Shown: piece after piece, positions 32,713-40,932 of the stretch
Position numbering within the stretch: position 1 is the stretch's first letter
Layout of the letters: each line of letters starts with the position of its first letter
From: a virus
Reading direction: 5' to 3' (one strand)
Virus record (IMG/VR): IMGVR_UViG_3300035670_000037
Span: 1-64,000 of that record
Length of the DNA: 64,000 nucleotides
Made by a program: the position numbers and the translations under genes
The notes under the pieces: model-generated
Seen by the model: the letters and a program-made list of their open reading frames with translations, nothing else
Database searches by the model: none
What the model was told of the DNA's origin: nothing

Positions 32713-32948
32713 TGGTAACATTTGAATTAATAGAATTATATTTTAACTCTGAAAAAGGAGATGAAAAATATAAAGTAGAAGATTATTCTATAAATGGATC
32801 AATCATAACGATTCGTTACAAAAGATATGTAGAACATATAACCAAAGAAGGTAAAGATGAAAGCTGGTGGAATTATGATAATTACACTGAAGTAGAATTA
32901 CTTGATTATATTACATTTGTTTTCAATACTATTAATAATAACAAATAA
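32712..32948 (+). CDS. Hypothetical protein, 78 aa
   Basis: Small, acidic, beta-rich start; unrecognised. Coupled to the upstream membrane protein by a one-base overlap (TAATG). Confidence 0.62.
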   Translation: MVTFELIELYFNSEKGDEKYKVEDYSINGSIITIRYKRYVEHITKEGKDESWWNYDNYTEVELLDYITFVFNTINNNK

Positions 32949-32958
32949 AAATATAGTT

Positions 32959-33045
32959 ATGAATGAATTTATTCAAAATGTTTTACTAATTTATTGTGCT
33001 TTAATGCTTACAGCTATTTATCATATATTAAAACGTAAAAAATAA
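32959..33045 (+). CDS. Very small membrane peptide, 28 aa
   Basis: One hydrophobic helix (FIQNVLLIYCALMLTAIYHI) with a basic KRKK end, so positive side inside. Ten bases after one gene and two before the next; the tight fit supports it being real. Confidence 0.5.
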   Translation: MNEFIQNVLLIYCALMLTAIYHILKRKK

Positions 33046-33047
33046 TT

Positions 33048-33329
33048 ATGACAGCAGAAGAATTTTTAAAAAATAGTAAAAATGTAAGTTACACCTCTTT
33101 AAAAGATGAAGTTAAATTATATTTTATTGAACAAGATTTAATAGAGTTTGCAAAGATGCATGTTGAAGAAGCGTTAAAACAAGCTAGTGAAAAAGCTTAT
33201 GAAGAATATATAGATTTAAATACAAAAGAAATATTTGATTATACGGATGTTATGGTAGATGATGGTGTAGGAGTTAATATAAATAAAGATTCTATTTTAA
33301 ATGCATATCCTTTAGAAAACATTAAATAA
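33048..33329 (+). CDS. Hypothetical protein, 93 aa (MTAEEF family)
   Basis: Starts MTAEEFLKN, like the protein at 36778, a start common to small Bacteroidota phage proteins. The helix HVEEALKQASEKA resembles accessory-gene family members there. Unknown function. Confidence 0.68.
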   Translation: MTAEEFLKNSKNVSYTSLKDEVKLYFIEQDLIEFAKMHVEEALKQASEKAYEEYIDLNTKEIFDYTDVMVDDGVGVNINKDSILNAYPLENIK

Positions 33330-33330
33330 T

Positions 33331-33717
33331 ATGAAACGATTAACAGAAAAAGATATTCAAAAAATAAACAAATCTTTAGAATATCCATGGGATCAAGGAA
33401 TATATAAAGAACCTTTCGGTGTAGAGCATGTAAAAGAACATGTTATATATCAAAGACACAATTCACATGGGTATTCTGGTGGAAATTGTTGGGGAAACGA
33501 AGCAGAATATTACAGTAATGATGACAGACCAGAATGGGAAGTTTTTGATAAAGCTTTAAAAGAAGTTTGTCCACAAATTTCATATTTACAATATAAAGAT
33601 ATTGAAAAATTAATAACACATTTAGAAAGAGGAGAAGGAGGATACTATGGTAATAATGATTATTATGATATTTGGTATTTACCCTTAGAAACACTTTATA
33701 AATATTTAGGTATATGA
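33331..33717 (+). CDS. Hypothetical protein, 128 aa
   Basis: Rich in Trp, Tyr, His and Gly (HSHGYSGGNCWGNEAEYYS), acidic. Unrecognised. The stop overlaps the ATG of the next broken reading frame. Confidence 0.7.
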   Translation: MKRLTEKDIQKINKSLEYPWDQGIYKEPFGVEHVKEHVIYQRHNSHGYSGGNCWGNEAEYYSNDDRPEWEVFDKALKEVCPQISYLQYKDIEKLITHLERGEGGYYGNNDYYDIWYLPLETLYKYLGI

Positions 33718-33809
33718 ATATATCTAGAAAATAATATAAGTTTAGACCTTATTTAACAAAAGATCAATATAATAAAATATTAGCATACATTGTAAAAATT
33801 GAATTATGA
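33714..33809 (+). pseudogene. Small frame interrupted by in-frame TAA
   Basis: MNISRK, then TAA, then 24 protein-like codons (YKFRPYLTKDQYNKILAYIV..) to TGA, all in one frame. Start and end overlap the neighbouring genes in the usual ATGA style, as if this were once a normal 31-codon gene broken by one substitution. Confidence 0.45.
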
Positions 33810-34000
33810 TAAAAACAATAGGTTTTTGGTTAGGAGTAGACGTGTTAGGATTTTCTAACGTACATTTTCATACATTAGTGTATAAAAATGAATTACTTCC
33901 TAAAATAATAAATATTCCTACTAATAAAAAGTTAGGCACCAAATTTAATACAATAAATATAAATAGAAAAATTCTTCCTATCAAAGATAGAATAGATTAA
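33806..34000 (+). CDS. Hypothetical basic protein, 64 aa
   Basis: Unrecognised small basic protein; an exact TCCACACTCAA (34002-34012) follows its stop and precedes the next ATG. Confidence 0.55.
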   Translation: MIKTIGFWLGVDVLGFSNVHFHTLVYKNELLPKIINIPTNKKLGTKFNTININRKILPIKDRID

Positions 34001-34018
34001 CTCCACACTCAAAATATT

Positions 34019-34483
34019 ATGAAAGAACAATTTATACCATATGAATTAGCATTAGAACTTAAAAAATTAGGTTTTAATGAGCCATGTTTTGCTATATGGT
34101 CAGGGTTTGATGAAAATAATTTTAGTGTGACAGACACTGTAAGGCTTTTTTCTTCAAAATTTAGTATTGATGGAACTCAATCTAACACATTATATATTAA
34201 TCCTACTGATAATAGAGTTTCAGCACCTCTTTGGCAACAAGCTTTTGATTGGTTCAGAGAAAGGGGATATAACGCATGTATTGAAGTTACAGACACAACT
34301 ATACATTATTATTGGAGTATTACTATACAAGATTCAAACGATAGAGAATATAATGACGTAGATTTAATAGACTCTGTTAATAACAGATGGTATAGTTCAT
34401 TACGTTTTGAAAACTATGACAACGCTAGAATAGAAGCTATTAAAATAATAATTGATTTATATAAAAAGTATTTAGATAGATAA
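34019..34483 (+). CDS. Bacteroidota phage LWQQAFDWF-family protein 1, 154 aa
   Basis: Belongs to a family very common in Bacteroidota phages and prophages: ELALELKKLGFNEPCF at the start, APLWQQAFDWFRERG in the middle, a YYW strand and a C-terminal helix. Paralogues at 37014 (diverged) and 39458. Function unknown; high copy and divergence suggest interaction with variable host targets. Confidence 0.8.
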   Translation: MKEQFIPYELALELKKLGFNEPCFAIWSGFDENNFSVTDTVRLFSSKFSIDGTQSNTLYINPTDNRVSAPLWQQAFDWFRERGYNACIEVTDTTIHYYWSITIQDSNDREYNDVDLIDSVNNRWYSSLRFENYDNARIEAIKIIIDLYKKYLDR

Positions 34484-34485
34484 TT

Positions 34486-34728
34486 ATGAGCGATATTTAT
34501 ATTTACGAAGAAGAATCCGCACCTCCGAGACCTGATCACGGAAATAATTGTCACGGTCATTTTACTTCAATTTCAGTAGGAGGTAATGGACATAGTGTAG
34601 GAGACGGTTGTGGTTGTGAAGGAATTAATCCTGAAACAAGTATAGACTTTATAATTCCTTTTTTACTTATTACAGTAATATTATTAATCTATAAAAAATT
34701 AAATAAGGTTTGTCAAATTAAAACTTAA
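34486..34728 (+). CDS. Small His/Gly/Cys-rich membrane protein, 80 aa
   Basis: N-terminal NCHGHFTSISVGGNGHSVGD then GCGCEG (metal-binding look), C-terminal membrane helix IPFLLITVILLIYKKL. Tail-anchored topology. Unrecognised. Confidence 0.65.
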   Translation: MSDIYIYEEESAPPRPDHGNNCHGHFTSISVGGNGHSVGDGCGCEGINPETSIDFIIPFLLITVILLIYKKLNKVCQIKT

Positions 34729-34732
34729 TAAA

Positions 34733-35083
34733 ATGGAACGTACAATAAACACAAAATTTTATGAATTCAGACAAAATAATTCTGGTGGCTCATTTTCAAA
34801 TTCTGAAGAAGATGGAATTTGTGAATATGTAATTATTGAAGCATTAAATGCTGATGATGCCAATAATAGAGCAGAAGACATAGGATTGTATTTTGATGGA
34901 TGTTATAATGGTAGCGATTGTCCTTGTTGTGGTGATAGATGGTATAGAGTAGATGAAAGCGATGGTTCAGATGTTCCGTCAATTTATGGTACACCTTTAG
35001 AAAATACACAAAAAAGTTTTTTCAGAGATAAATGCTTTGTTCATTATTTAGATGGTACATTTAAGAAAATAGAATTGAGATAA
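34733..35083 (+). CDS. Phage protein with CPCCG zinc-binding motif, 116 aa
   Basis: NGSDCPCCGDRWYRV near residue 60 is typical of a small phage protein family with a rubredoxin-like knuckle; upstream segment AIEALNADDANNRAEDIG-like (here IIEALNADDANNRAEDIGLY) is also conserved. Function unknown. Confidence 0.75.
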   Translation: MERTINTKFYEFRQNNSGGSFSNSEEDGICEYVIIEALNADDANNRAEDIGLYFDGCYNGSDCPCCGDRWYRVDESDGSDVPSIYGTPLENTQKSFFRDKCFVHYLDGTFKKIELR

Positions 35084-35136
35084 AAGTCACCAACAAGTGT
35101 TGAATTACTTATTAAACAATTCAAAAATAAACAATC

Positions 35137-35550
35137 ATGAAAAAATTTACAGAATATATATTTGAAAAAGCACCTTATTGGATTGTATTTTTTATAGGAT
35201 GGATAATATCTACTATTTTTGGGTTTGTAATATGGACTCTTCTTAATTATATAGGAGAACACGATTTAGAGTTGCTAAAAATATTCCACCTTAATTTATT
35301 TTTAGGATTTTTTATAGGAGGTATAATGTTTTCATTATATGTTTCAATGTTCAGAAAACAATTATTATTTTCTAAATATTCTAAAGAAGTTGAAACACTA
35401 GTAGAAAATGCAAAAACTAAAGAAGAATTGCTACTAATTTGCGAAAATGAGTTTATTAAATTAAAAGAATCAAGTATAGACTATTATCATACTTTAAAAG
35501 TAAAAGAAATATTTGCGGTAATGAAAACAAAGTATAAATATTTAGATTAA
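35137..35550 (+). CDS. Membrane protein, 137 aa
   Basis: Two membrane segments (YWIVFFIGWIISTIFGFVIW and LNLFLGFFIGGIMFSLYVSM) and a charged helical cytoplasmic tail. No family recognised. Confidence 0.72.
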   Translation: MKKFTEYIFEKAPYWIVFFIGWIISTIFGFVIWTLLNYIGEHDLELLKIFHLNLFLGFFIGGIMFSLYVSMFRKQLLFSKYSKEVETLVENAKTKEELLLICENEFIKLKESSIDYYHTLKVKEIFAVMKTKYKYLD

Positions 35551-35552
35551 TT

Positions 35553-35774
35553 ATGAAAACAAACATTTTATCATTCCTATTAGGAATCTGTATGATGATT
35601 ATTTTATCAATGGGAACAAAGACAAATAATTTATTTATTGTAAAACCAGCAAGACCTATTTCTGTAGTGAAAACAAGTAGCTGGGAAGAGTCACAACAAT
35701 TTATAAGAAAAGGTTATATTGTAAAAACAGCTTTTGGAGATTATCACAAGTCATACATATTAGAAAAGTATTAA
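35553..35774 (+). CDS. Small exported or membrane protein, 73 aa
   Basis: Hydrophobic start MKTNILSFLLGICMMIILSM, then a short domain ending YIVKTAFGDYHKSYILEKY. The architecture recurs in the cassette gene at 48650 (MKTITGFIFGLVMAILIS.. GYVVKS.. FLVMEKY), so one lineage is both a resident phage gene and a cassette. Confidence 0.7.
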   Translation: MKTNILSFLLGICMMIILSMGTKTNNLFIVKPARPISVVKTSSWEESQQFIRKGYIVKTAFGDYHKSYILEKY

Positions 35775-35776
35775 CC

Positions 35777-36550
35777 ATGAAAAATATATATTTAATACCA
35801 ACAGATAAAGGAAGTAAATTAACAATAAGAAAATCAGACAGTAAATTATTATTTTCAAAAGATTATTTTAATACAGAATTAGGAGGAAATCAACATATTT
35901 ACATTATTTCTGATGAAGAAATTAAAGATGGAGATTGGGTATATTGTAAACATCTTAATTGTATTCTACAATTTAAAAATCCAAGTAATAGACATTTTTA
36001 TAAAAAAATCATTTTAACAACAGACCAAGACTTAATTAAAGATGGTGTACAAGCTATTGACGATGAGTTTTTAGAATGGTTTGTTAAGAATCCTACTTGT
36101 GAGTTTATTAATGTTGATGAAAAAACTCCTGATGAGATAGAAGTTGAATTAAATATTCACGGACATGATATAGGGCTAACTGACAGGGAATTTGATGAGT
36201 GGTTAAATAACGGTGGTCAATTATATAAAATAATCATTCCAAAACCAGAACAAAAACAAATACTTTCAGAAATGATGCAAGAAGATGAAAAATCAGGATT
36301 GTATGACGAAACAATAGAACAAGCTGCTCAAGAATATTCAAAGTATTTAGATGACTTTTCTTATAAAGACTTTTACGCAGGAGCTTTATACCAACAAAAA
36401 CAAACGTATTCTAAACAACAAACATTTGAACTAATGAAACAAGCTTTTGAAGCAGGTTTTAAAAAAGCTGATACCGTAGAAGCAGGTTTAGAACCTAAAG
36501 AAACTGAACAAGAAGTTAATTGGATTTTAACAAAATTTAAAAATAAATAA
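35777..36550 (+). CDS. Two-part Bacteroidota phage protein, 257 aa
   Basis: N-terminal domain HIYIISDEEIKDGDWVYC .. KIILTTDQDLIKDGVQAIDD belongs to a widespread Bacteroidota phage family (compare 10816). After residue about 205 a second module, QTFELMKQAFEAGFKKADTV plus EAGLEPKETEQEVN, is almost the same as the end of the 83-aa protein at 39870. So it looks like a fusion or shared tail. Confidence 0.8.
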   Translation: MKNIYLIPTDKGSKLTIRKSDSKLLFSKDYFNTELGGNQHIYIISDEEIKDGDWVYCKHLNCILQFKNPSNRHFYKKIILTTDQDLIKDGVQAIDDEFLEWFVKNPTCEFINVDEKTPDEIEVELNIHGHDIGLTDREFDEWLNNGGQLYKIIIPKPEQKQILSEMMQEDEKSGLYDETIEQAAQEYSKYLDDFSYKDFYAGALYQQKQTYSKQQTFELMKQAFEAGFKKADTVEAGLEPKETEQEVNWILTKFKNK

Positions 36551-36551
36551 C

Positions 36552-36797
36552 ATGGAAAAAATAATAACTAATATATGTGCAATATATTATGGTATAACCA
36601 TGTTGATAGGTTTATTGGTATGTATTATAGATAGTATATTTTTATTGACAATTAATAAAAGATTTTTTTATTTTGTAAATATAGATTTCTTTCTTATTAA
36701 TTTGTTACTATGTCCTTCAATAATGTTAATATTGATTTATTTTGGTAAATTAGTAGATTTAATAATTAAATATAAAAATGACAGCAGAAGAATTTAA
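36552..36797 (+). CDS. Membrane protein, 81 aa
   Basis: Three hydrophobic segments across nearly the whole length (GITMLIGLLVCIIDSIFLL, FYFVNIDFFLINLLLC, IMLILIYFGKLVDLII). Overlaps the next gene start by 20 bases. Unknown. Confidence 0.65.
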   Translation: MEKIITNICAIYYGITMLIGLLVCIIDSIFLLTINKRFFYFVNIDFFLINLLLCPSIMLILIYFGKLVDLIIKYKNDSRRI

Positions 36798-37029
36798 CAA
36801 AAAATATGAAAAATATATTGAACCAAGATTTTATGGTTTAGATATATCAAATGAAGACTTTATTAAATGGTTAGATAATAAATTTGAAGTATTTATTACA
36901 AGACCTAATTTTAAATTCTATCAAATTAAAACAAAATTTGGTATGGGTAGATTTTATTGTGAGGGTCTGAGTCAAGAAGAAGTATACGAAGTAGAAGAAA
37001 AAATATCTAACTTATGCAAGAACAATTAA
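36778..37029 (+). CDS. Hypothetical protein, 83 aa (MTAEEF family)
   Basis: MTAEEFNKKYEKYIEP start typical of small Bacteroidota phage proteins, then a beta-rich part. Its 3' end overlaps the next start by 16 bases. Confidence 0.68.
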   Translation: MTAEEFNKKYEKYIEPRFYGLDISNEDFIKWLDNKFEVFITRPNFKFYQIKTKFGMGRFYCEGLSQEEVYEVEEKISNLCKNN

Positions 37030-37418
37030 TTAGTTTTGAAACAGCAAAACTTGCTAAAGAAAAAGGATTTAACATTTTTACAGATGTTTGTTTTGCTAAC
37101 ACTCCTAATAGTGACGATAAGCAGTATAAAAAAATAAAGTTACATCATAGTCATTCTGTAGGAAGTGTAGATAGTTTTGGTAATATATTAACATTAGTTG
37201 CTTATGCACCAACGCAATCACTACTTTCTAAATGGTTGAGGGAAAAACATAATATTATCATTTTAGTTTTATATGATGGAAAAACTTTTTATTATCAAAT
37301 ACAAAGAAAAGAATGGGAAGATTGTATTATACAGTTTGATTTAACACTTAACCAAACTTATGAAGAAGCCTACGAGATTGGATTACAAGAAGCATTAAAG
37401 CAAATACCTAATATATGA
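37014..37418 (+). CDS. LWQQAF-family protein 2 (diverged), 134 aa
   Basis: Same plan as 34019 and 39458: ISFETAKLAKEKGFNIFTDV, then YAPTQSLLSKWLREKHNIII in place of the LWQQAFDWF block, a YYQI strand and the YEEAYEIGLQEALKQI helix. This variant is a recognisable subtype in Bacteroidota phages. Function unknown. Confidence 0.78.
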   Translation: MQEQLISFETAKLAKEKGFNIFTDVCFANTPNSDDKQYKKIKLHHSHSVGSVDSFGNILTLVAYAPTQSLLSKWLREKHNIIILVLYDGKTFYYQIQRKEWEDCIIQFDLTLNQTYEEAYEIGLQEALKQIPNI

Positions 37419-37663
37419 AAATAATATTAAAACAATTTTTAATAGTAGACGAGGATAGACAAGAAGAATTTAGAACTAAAATAGATTTTACTTCATGTAT
37501 TAAAAAATATAAACATGGTGATTTATATTTGGAAGTATGTGAGACAATACCTCAGCGCGGATTTTTCTATGAAGGAAACGGTTATAAAAAAATATTCATT
37601 GGTAAACTAAATTCTAAATTAAAAATAGAAGATTATTTGAAAATAAGACAACAAATTAATTAA
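37415..37663 (+). CDS. Hypothetical protein, 82 aa
   Basis: Unrecognised; basic beta-rich protein coupled to the previous gene by a four-base overlap (ATGA). Last gene before the second large RNA. Confidence 0.62.
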   Translation: MKIILKQFLIVDEDRQEEFRTKIDFTSCIKKYKHGDLYLEVCETIPQRGFFYEGNGYKKIFIGKLNSKLKIEDYLKIRQQIN

Positions 37664-38342
37664 AATTAAACACATAACTGAAGATAAGTAGTAAGTGAGA
37701 ATTGGTTCATGAAAGTGACCACGCCCCTTTATAGCATTTACCTACATCGAGACGACTTAATCACTGCCAAGAGTGAGTTACTTATTGTAAGATATTTTGA
37801 GTGCTACATGGTCATTGGTAATTACAGTGAATGATAGAAACAAAAATATTCCACTTGGAAATGGATTATGTGTTTTTAAAAATATTGCAGGTGGCTCCCT
37901 TAATAGTCAAGGCTGACCTTTAGCATCTGATAGAGTAACTATCTATACAGGGGGTGAAAGTAAAAGGCTAAACATTGAACCATTGTAAATCCGAAAGAAG
38001 TGTCAAAAGCTCTTAAGACACATTCACACTCTGGGGTCAGTTTGAATCTGGCGACACAAATTAGGGCTTGTGAATATCAGATGAGTTAAGAGAGAGTGTG
38101 GTTTACATAAAGATACTAATCTTGAATTGACAGGATGATTAATAGATGAGATTGTATCAAAGTCTCGTGTATAGACCGAGAATGTTAATTGGAGTAATCC
38201 TAGATGTGTTGTTCCCTTGAGAAAGGAGTGTAGAAGAAGTTAACATGGTTTTAGAATTGCCTGAAATCCACTTACAACACAAATGAGTTCTCAATATTTA
38301 CCCTAATTAGAAATAATGGGTGGAATATTTATTTTATTTTGC

Positions 38343-38373
38343 TTGATACTAATCATTTTTATTTGTATCTTTG
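38343..38373 (+). promoter_or_regulatory. Promoter for embedded HNH gene
   Basis: TTG at 38343-38345 and TATCTTTG at 38366-38373, 20 bases apart, fit the Bacteroidota consensus; the ATG is 18 bases further on. The HNH gene thus has its own expression signal inside the RNA. Confidence 0.7.
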
Positions 38374-38390
38374 TATAAATTATTAATAAT

Positions 38391-38876
38391 ATGTGGAAAC
38401 AAATAGAAGATTTAGATTATGAAATAAATTCTGAAGGGTTAGTAAGAAGAATTTCAACAAAAAGAATTAAGAAATCTTTTAAAAGACCAGATGGTTATAT
38501 AGGTATTCAATTATATTTAACAAAAGATAAAATTAAAAATTATCAATTGCACAGATTAATTGCAAATGCTTTTATTCCAAATCCTGAAAATAAACAGTAT
38601 GTTAATCATAAAGATTCTAATAGAGAAAATAATTTATTAGATAATCTTGAATGGGTAACATTTGAAGAAAATGTAAAACATGGATATGAATCAGGGTATG
38701 CTTCTAATAAAGGTTCTAAAAATGGGTTTTCTGTATTAACAGAGATACAAGTTTTAGAAATAAGAAAAAGAAGAGTAGAAGAAAAGTTATCATATCAAAA
38801 ATTAGCAGAAATATATAATGTTTCTTATAGTTGTATTGCTGGAATAATTCAAAGAATTAATTGGAAACATATTTAA
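38391..38876 (+). CDS. HNH homing endonuclease (NUMOD4-HNH type)
   Basis: 161 aa. N-terminal NUMOD4-like WKQIEDLDYEINSEGLVRR, central HNH core LHRLIANAFIPNPENKQYVN then HKDSNRENNLLDNLEWVT, C-terminal helix-turn-helix-like LSYQKLAEIYNVSYSCIAGI. Standard free-standing phage homing endonuclease. It lies within copy 2 of the large RNA; its likely cleavage site is the uninterrupted RNA gene, which copy 1 would still carry in related form. Confidence 0.93.
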   Translation: MWKQIEDLDYEINSEGLVRRISTKRIKKSFKRPDGYIGIQLYLTKDKIKNYQLHRLIANAFIPNPENKQYVNHKDSNRENNLLDNLEWVTFEENVKHGYESGYASNKGSKNGFSVLTEIQVLEIRKRRVEEKLSYQKLAEIYNVSYSCIAGIIQRINWKHI

Positions 38877-39134
38877 GATAAACTAAACCCTAATTGAAAC
38901 TATACAGTAATGTATAGAATGGATATAGTTGTATGAGATATACTATTGTAAACCATTGGGAGTTCTCAGCAAGTAGTTAAGCAATTGAAATAATAGAATT
39001 AGCAATATGCTCTATTAACTACGTGACCCTACTCTTATTTAATATTAAGATTGATGTCCATAATTATTTATGAAAAACTAGAGTTCTTTTTATTAAATAA
39101 GACAAGAGGGTGCTAAAATTTTAAATTAACTATT

Positions 39135-39458
39135 ATGGAAAAGCAAACATTTTTAATAAAATCTTTTATTCCTTCAGATGAAAATATTGTAAGGTCTGAT
39201 ATTTATAAGCTACAAAAATTAGGTTATAAACATAATATTACTTGGATATTTATTGCTATTACTTATAATGGTGGATACGGAACAGGTATGGATATTTTTG
39301 GACATAAAACTGAATTAGAAGCGGTTAAATCATTAATTTCTGTAGGTGCGTTTGATAATAGTGAAACAGAACTTTATAAGTTTGGAGATATGACTTTAGA
39401 TGAAGCATTAGAAATAAGAAAACAACAAGTAGAATATTTAACTCAAAAATTAAAATAA
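39135..39458 (+). CDS. Hypothetical protein, 107 aa
   Basis: Unrecognised; basic start and a central NITWIFIAITYNGGYGTGMD. One-base overlap with the next start (TAATG). Confidence 0.68.
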   Translation: MEKQTFLIKSFIPSDENIVRSDIYKLQKLGYKHNITWIFIAITYNGGYGTGMDIFGHKTELEAVKSLISVGAFDNSETELYKFGDMTLDEALEIRKQQVEYLTQKLK

Positions 39459-39868
39459 TGAAAAATTTATTTGTTCCTTATAAACAAGCATTGGAACTTA
39501 AAGAATTAGGTTTTGATGAAGAATGTTTAGGAGATTATTTTGAATTTAATGACTTAAATCAAAAATTAAAAGAAGATATACAATTATGTATAACTCAAGA
39601 CGATGTTAATGAATATACTGTAAGTAATTCATTATATCCTTTCTGGTCTTGCTCAGCCCCACTTTGGCAACAAGCGTTTGATTGGTTTAGAAATGAATAC
39701 AATTTATGTAGTTGGATTTACAAAAGTGCTTCAAGACCTTATAAATATCACTATAGTATTTTAAAAGACGCTAGAGTTTACGTAGAATCAGATAATAATA
39801 AATCTACTTATGAAGAAGCACGTTTAGAATGTCTTAAAAATTTAATTGAAATAGTTAAAAATAAATAA
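39458..39868 (+). CDS. LWQQAFDWF-family protein 3, 136 aa
   Basis: Close to the family consensus: YKQALELKELGFDEECLG, SAPLWQQAFDWFRNEYNLCS, YHYSI, TYEEARLECLKNLIEIVKN. Third copy in 5.5 kb. Unknown function. Confidence 0.82.
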   Translation: MKNLFVPYKQALELKELGFDEECLGDYFEFNDLNQKLKEDIQLCITQDDVNEYTVSNSLYPFWSCSAPLWQQAFDWFRNEYNLCSWIYKSASRPYKYHYSILKDARVYVESDNNKSTYEEARLECLKNLIEIVKNK

Positions 39869-39869
39869 A

Positions 39870-40121
39870 ATGACATCAGAAAGAATAAAAGAAATACAAC
39901 AGAAAACAGCTTATCCTGAAAGTAGAAGTGTAAAACAGGCACTTGACCAAGTATGGAACGAATGTTCACAAGAGTCTTATTCTAAACAACAAGTATTAGA
40001 GTTAATGAAACAATCGTTTGAAGCAGGATTTAAAAAAGCTGATATTGTAGAAGCAGGTTTAGAACCTAAAGAAACTGAACAAGAAGTTAATTGGATTTTA
40101 CTAAAACATAAAAATAAATAA
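39870..40121 (+). CDS. Bacteroidota phage protein, 83 aa
   Basis: MTSERIKEIQQKTAYPESRS start and SYSKQQVLELMKQSFEAGFK end; the last 48 residues duplicate the C-terminal module of the 257-aa protein at 35777. These small proteins commonly travel with the LWQQAFDWF family. Confidence 0.76.
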   Translation: MTSERIKEIQQKTAYPESRSVKQALDQVWNECSQESYSKQQVLELMKQSFEAGFKKADIVEAGLEPKETEQEVNWILLKHKNK

Positions 40122-40122
40122 A

Positions 40123-40344
40123 ATGTTAGAAAGAATTAATATAATAGAATTAGCATCAAATTTAGCTCACGAAGAGTTAATAAATGAATATGAAAATCTA
40201 TTAGAAAATAAAGAAAGGTTATTTCCAAATGGTATTTTTATAGATGAAGATGAGGAAACAACTAGATATTCTGAAGAAGCTCAGGATATATTTAATAGTT
40301 ATTATGATAAATATTTAACTATAATTGAAAAATGTAAAGAATAA
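40123..40344 (+). CDS. Hypothetical acidic protein, 73 aa
   Basis: Acidic helical protein, one base after the previous gene, unrecognised. The transcript then meets a new promoter at 40347. Confidence 0.6.
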   Translation: MLERINIIELASNLAHEELINEYENLLENKERLFPNGIFIDEDEETTRYSEEAQDIFNSYYDKYLTIIEKCKE

Positions 40345-40346
40345 TA

Positions 40347-40378
40347 TTTGCATATGTCAAAAAATTTTTGTATGTTTG
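40347..40378 (+). promoter_or_regulatory. Bacteroidota-type promoter
   Basis: TTTG at 40347-40350 and TATGTTTG at 40371-40378; near copy of the promoters at 481 and 1668. It would drive the genes from 40399 toward the NAD module. Confidence 0.82.
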
Positions 40379-40398
40379 CGAAATAAAATCAAAATAAA

Positions 40399-40623
40399 AT
40401 GAACACACAATTTTTAATTTATCTATTGGGATTTATTATATCTTATTTTTTAGTAAGAAACTTTTTTAGAAAACTAGCAGAAAGAAAATATGCGGAAGAA
40501 TATGGATGGTATAATGTATTTATTAATATAGCTATATCTAGTTTATCTTACATTTCAGTTATGATATTTTTATTTATATTTATTATTAGTAAATTTCCTA
40601 ATAAACCACCGAAATTTTTATAA
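40399..40623 (+). CDS. Membrane protein, 74 aa
   Basis: Two membrane segments (FLIYLLGFIISYFLVRNFF and INIAISSLSYISVMIFLFIFII). First gene behind the promoter at 40347. Unknown. Confidence 0.66.
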   Translation: MNTQFLIYLLGFIISYFLVRNFFRKLAERKYAEEYGWYNVFINIAISSLSYISVMIFLFIFIISKFPNKPPKFL

Positions 40624-40642
40624 ATTTTAAAAATAAATTATT

Positions 40643-40927
40643 ATGAAAGTAGACGAAAATTTATTACTAGATTTACCAAATATGGAAATCTTATCAAATG
40701 GTCAAACATCCTACTATAAAACAATAAGTATAGAAGGTAATGAGATATATTTAGTTAATATTTTAGACTATGATGATGAGTTATATATACCATTAAAGAA
40801 TTTGAGTAGCCACATAAATAATGTTGGACACGTATTAAATTATAATGAGTATATTTATTCATTGGAAGAAATATTTGAACACCGAGAGGTAATAGTTAGT
40901 AAAAATAATAAAAAATTTCAAAATTAA
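40643..40927 (+). CDS. Paralogue pair protein 1, 94 aa
   Basis: Matches the next protein in LLLDLPNMEIL, YYKTISIEGNEIYLVNI, WY/LYIPLKNLS and GHVLNYNEYIYSLEEI. Unknown function; recent tandem duplication is unlikely because identity is low. Confidence 0.7.
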   Translation: MKVDENLLLDLPNMEILSNGQTSYYKTISIEGNEIYLVNILDYDDELYIPLKNLSSHINNVGHVLNYNEYIYSLEEIFEHREVIVSKNNKKFQN

Positions 40928-40932
40928 AATAC

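Larger units (their letters stand above)
37670..39118 (+). ncRNA. Large structured RNA, copy 2, with embedded HNH gene
   Basis: Carries, in the same order, the conserved blocks of the RNA at 17.7 kb: AGGCTAAACATTGAACC (37965), ACATAAAGATACTAATC (38105), GGAGTAATCCTAGATGTG (38191), ACAACACAAATGAG (38275), CTCAGCAAGTAGTTAA (38965), TTAACTACGTGACCCTACTC (38993), GACAAGAGGGTGCTAAAA (39101). The 5' portion (37670-37960) is extended compared with copy 1. The HNH gene interrupts the RNA between ACAACACAAATGAG and CTCAGCAAGTAG; ACCCTAATT is repeated at 38300 and 38887 on either side, and GAGTTCTCA at 38285 and 38960. No interrupted protein gene is evident, so I favour a free-standing RNA over a self-splicing intron. 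Confidence 0.65.

Noticed and set aside
33714-33809. Alternative genetic code with reassigned TAA
   Set aside because: Almost all other genes end with TAA at natural ends with normal spacing to the next gene, and no tRNA reading TAA was found.
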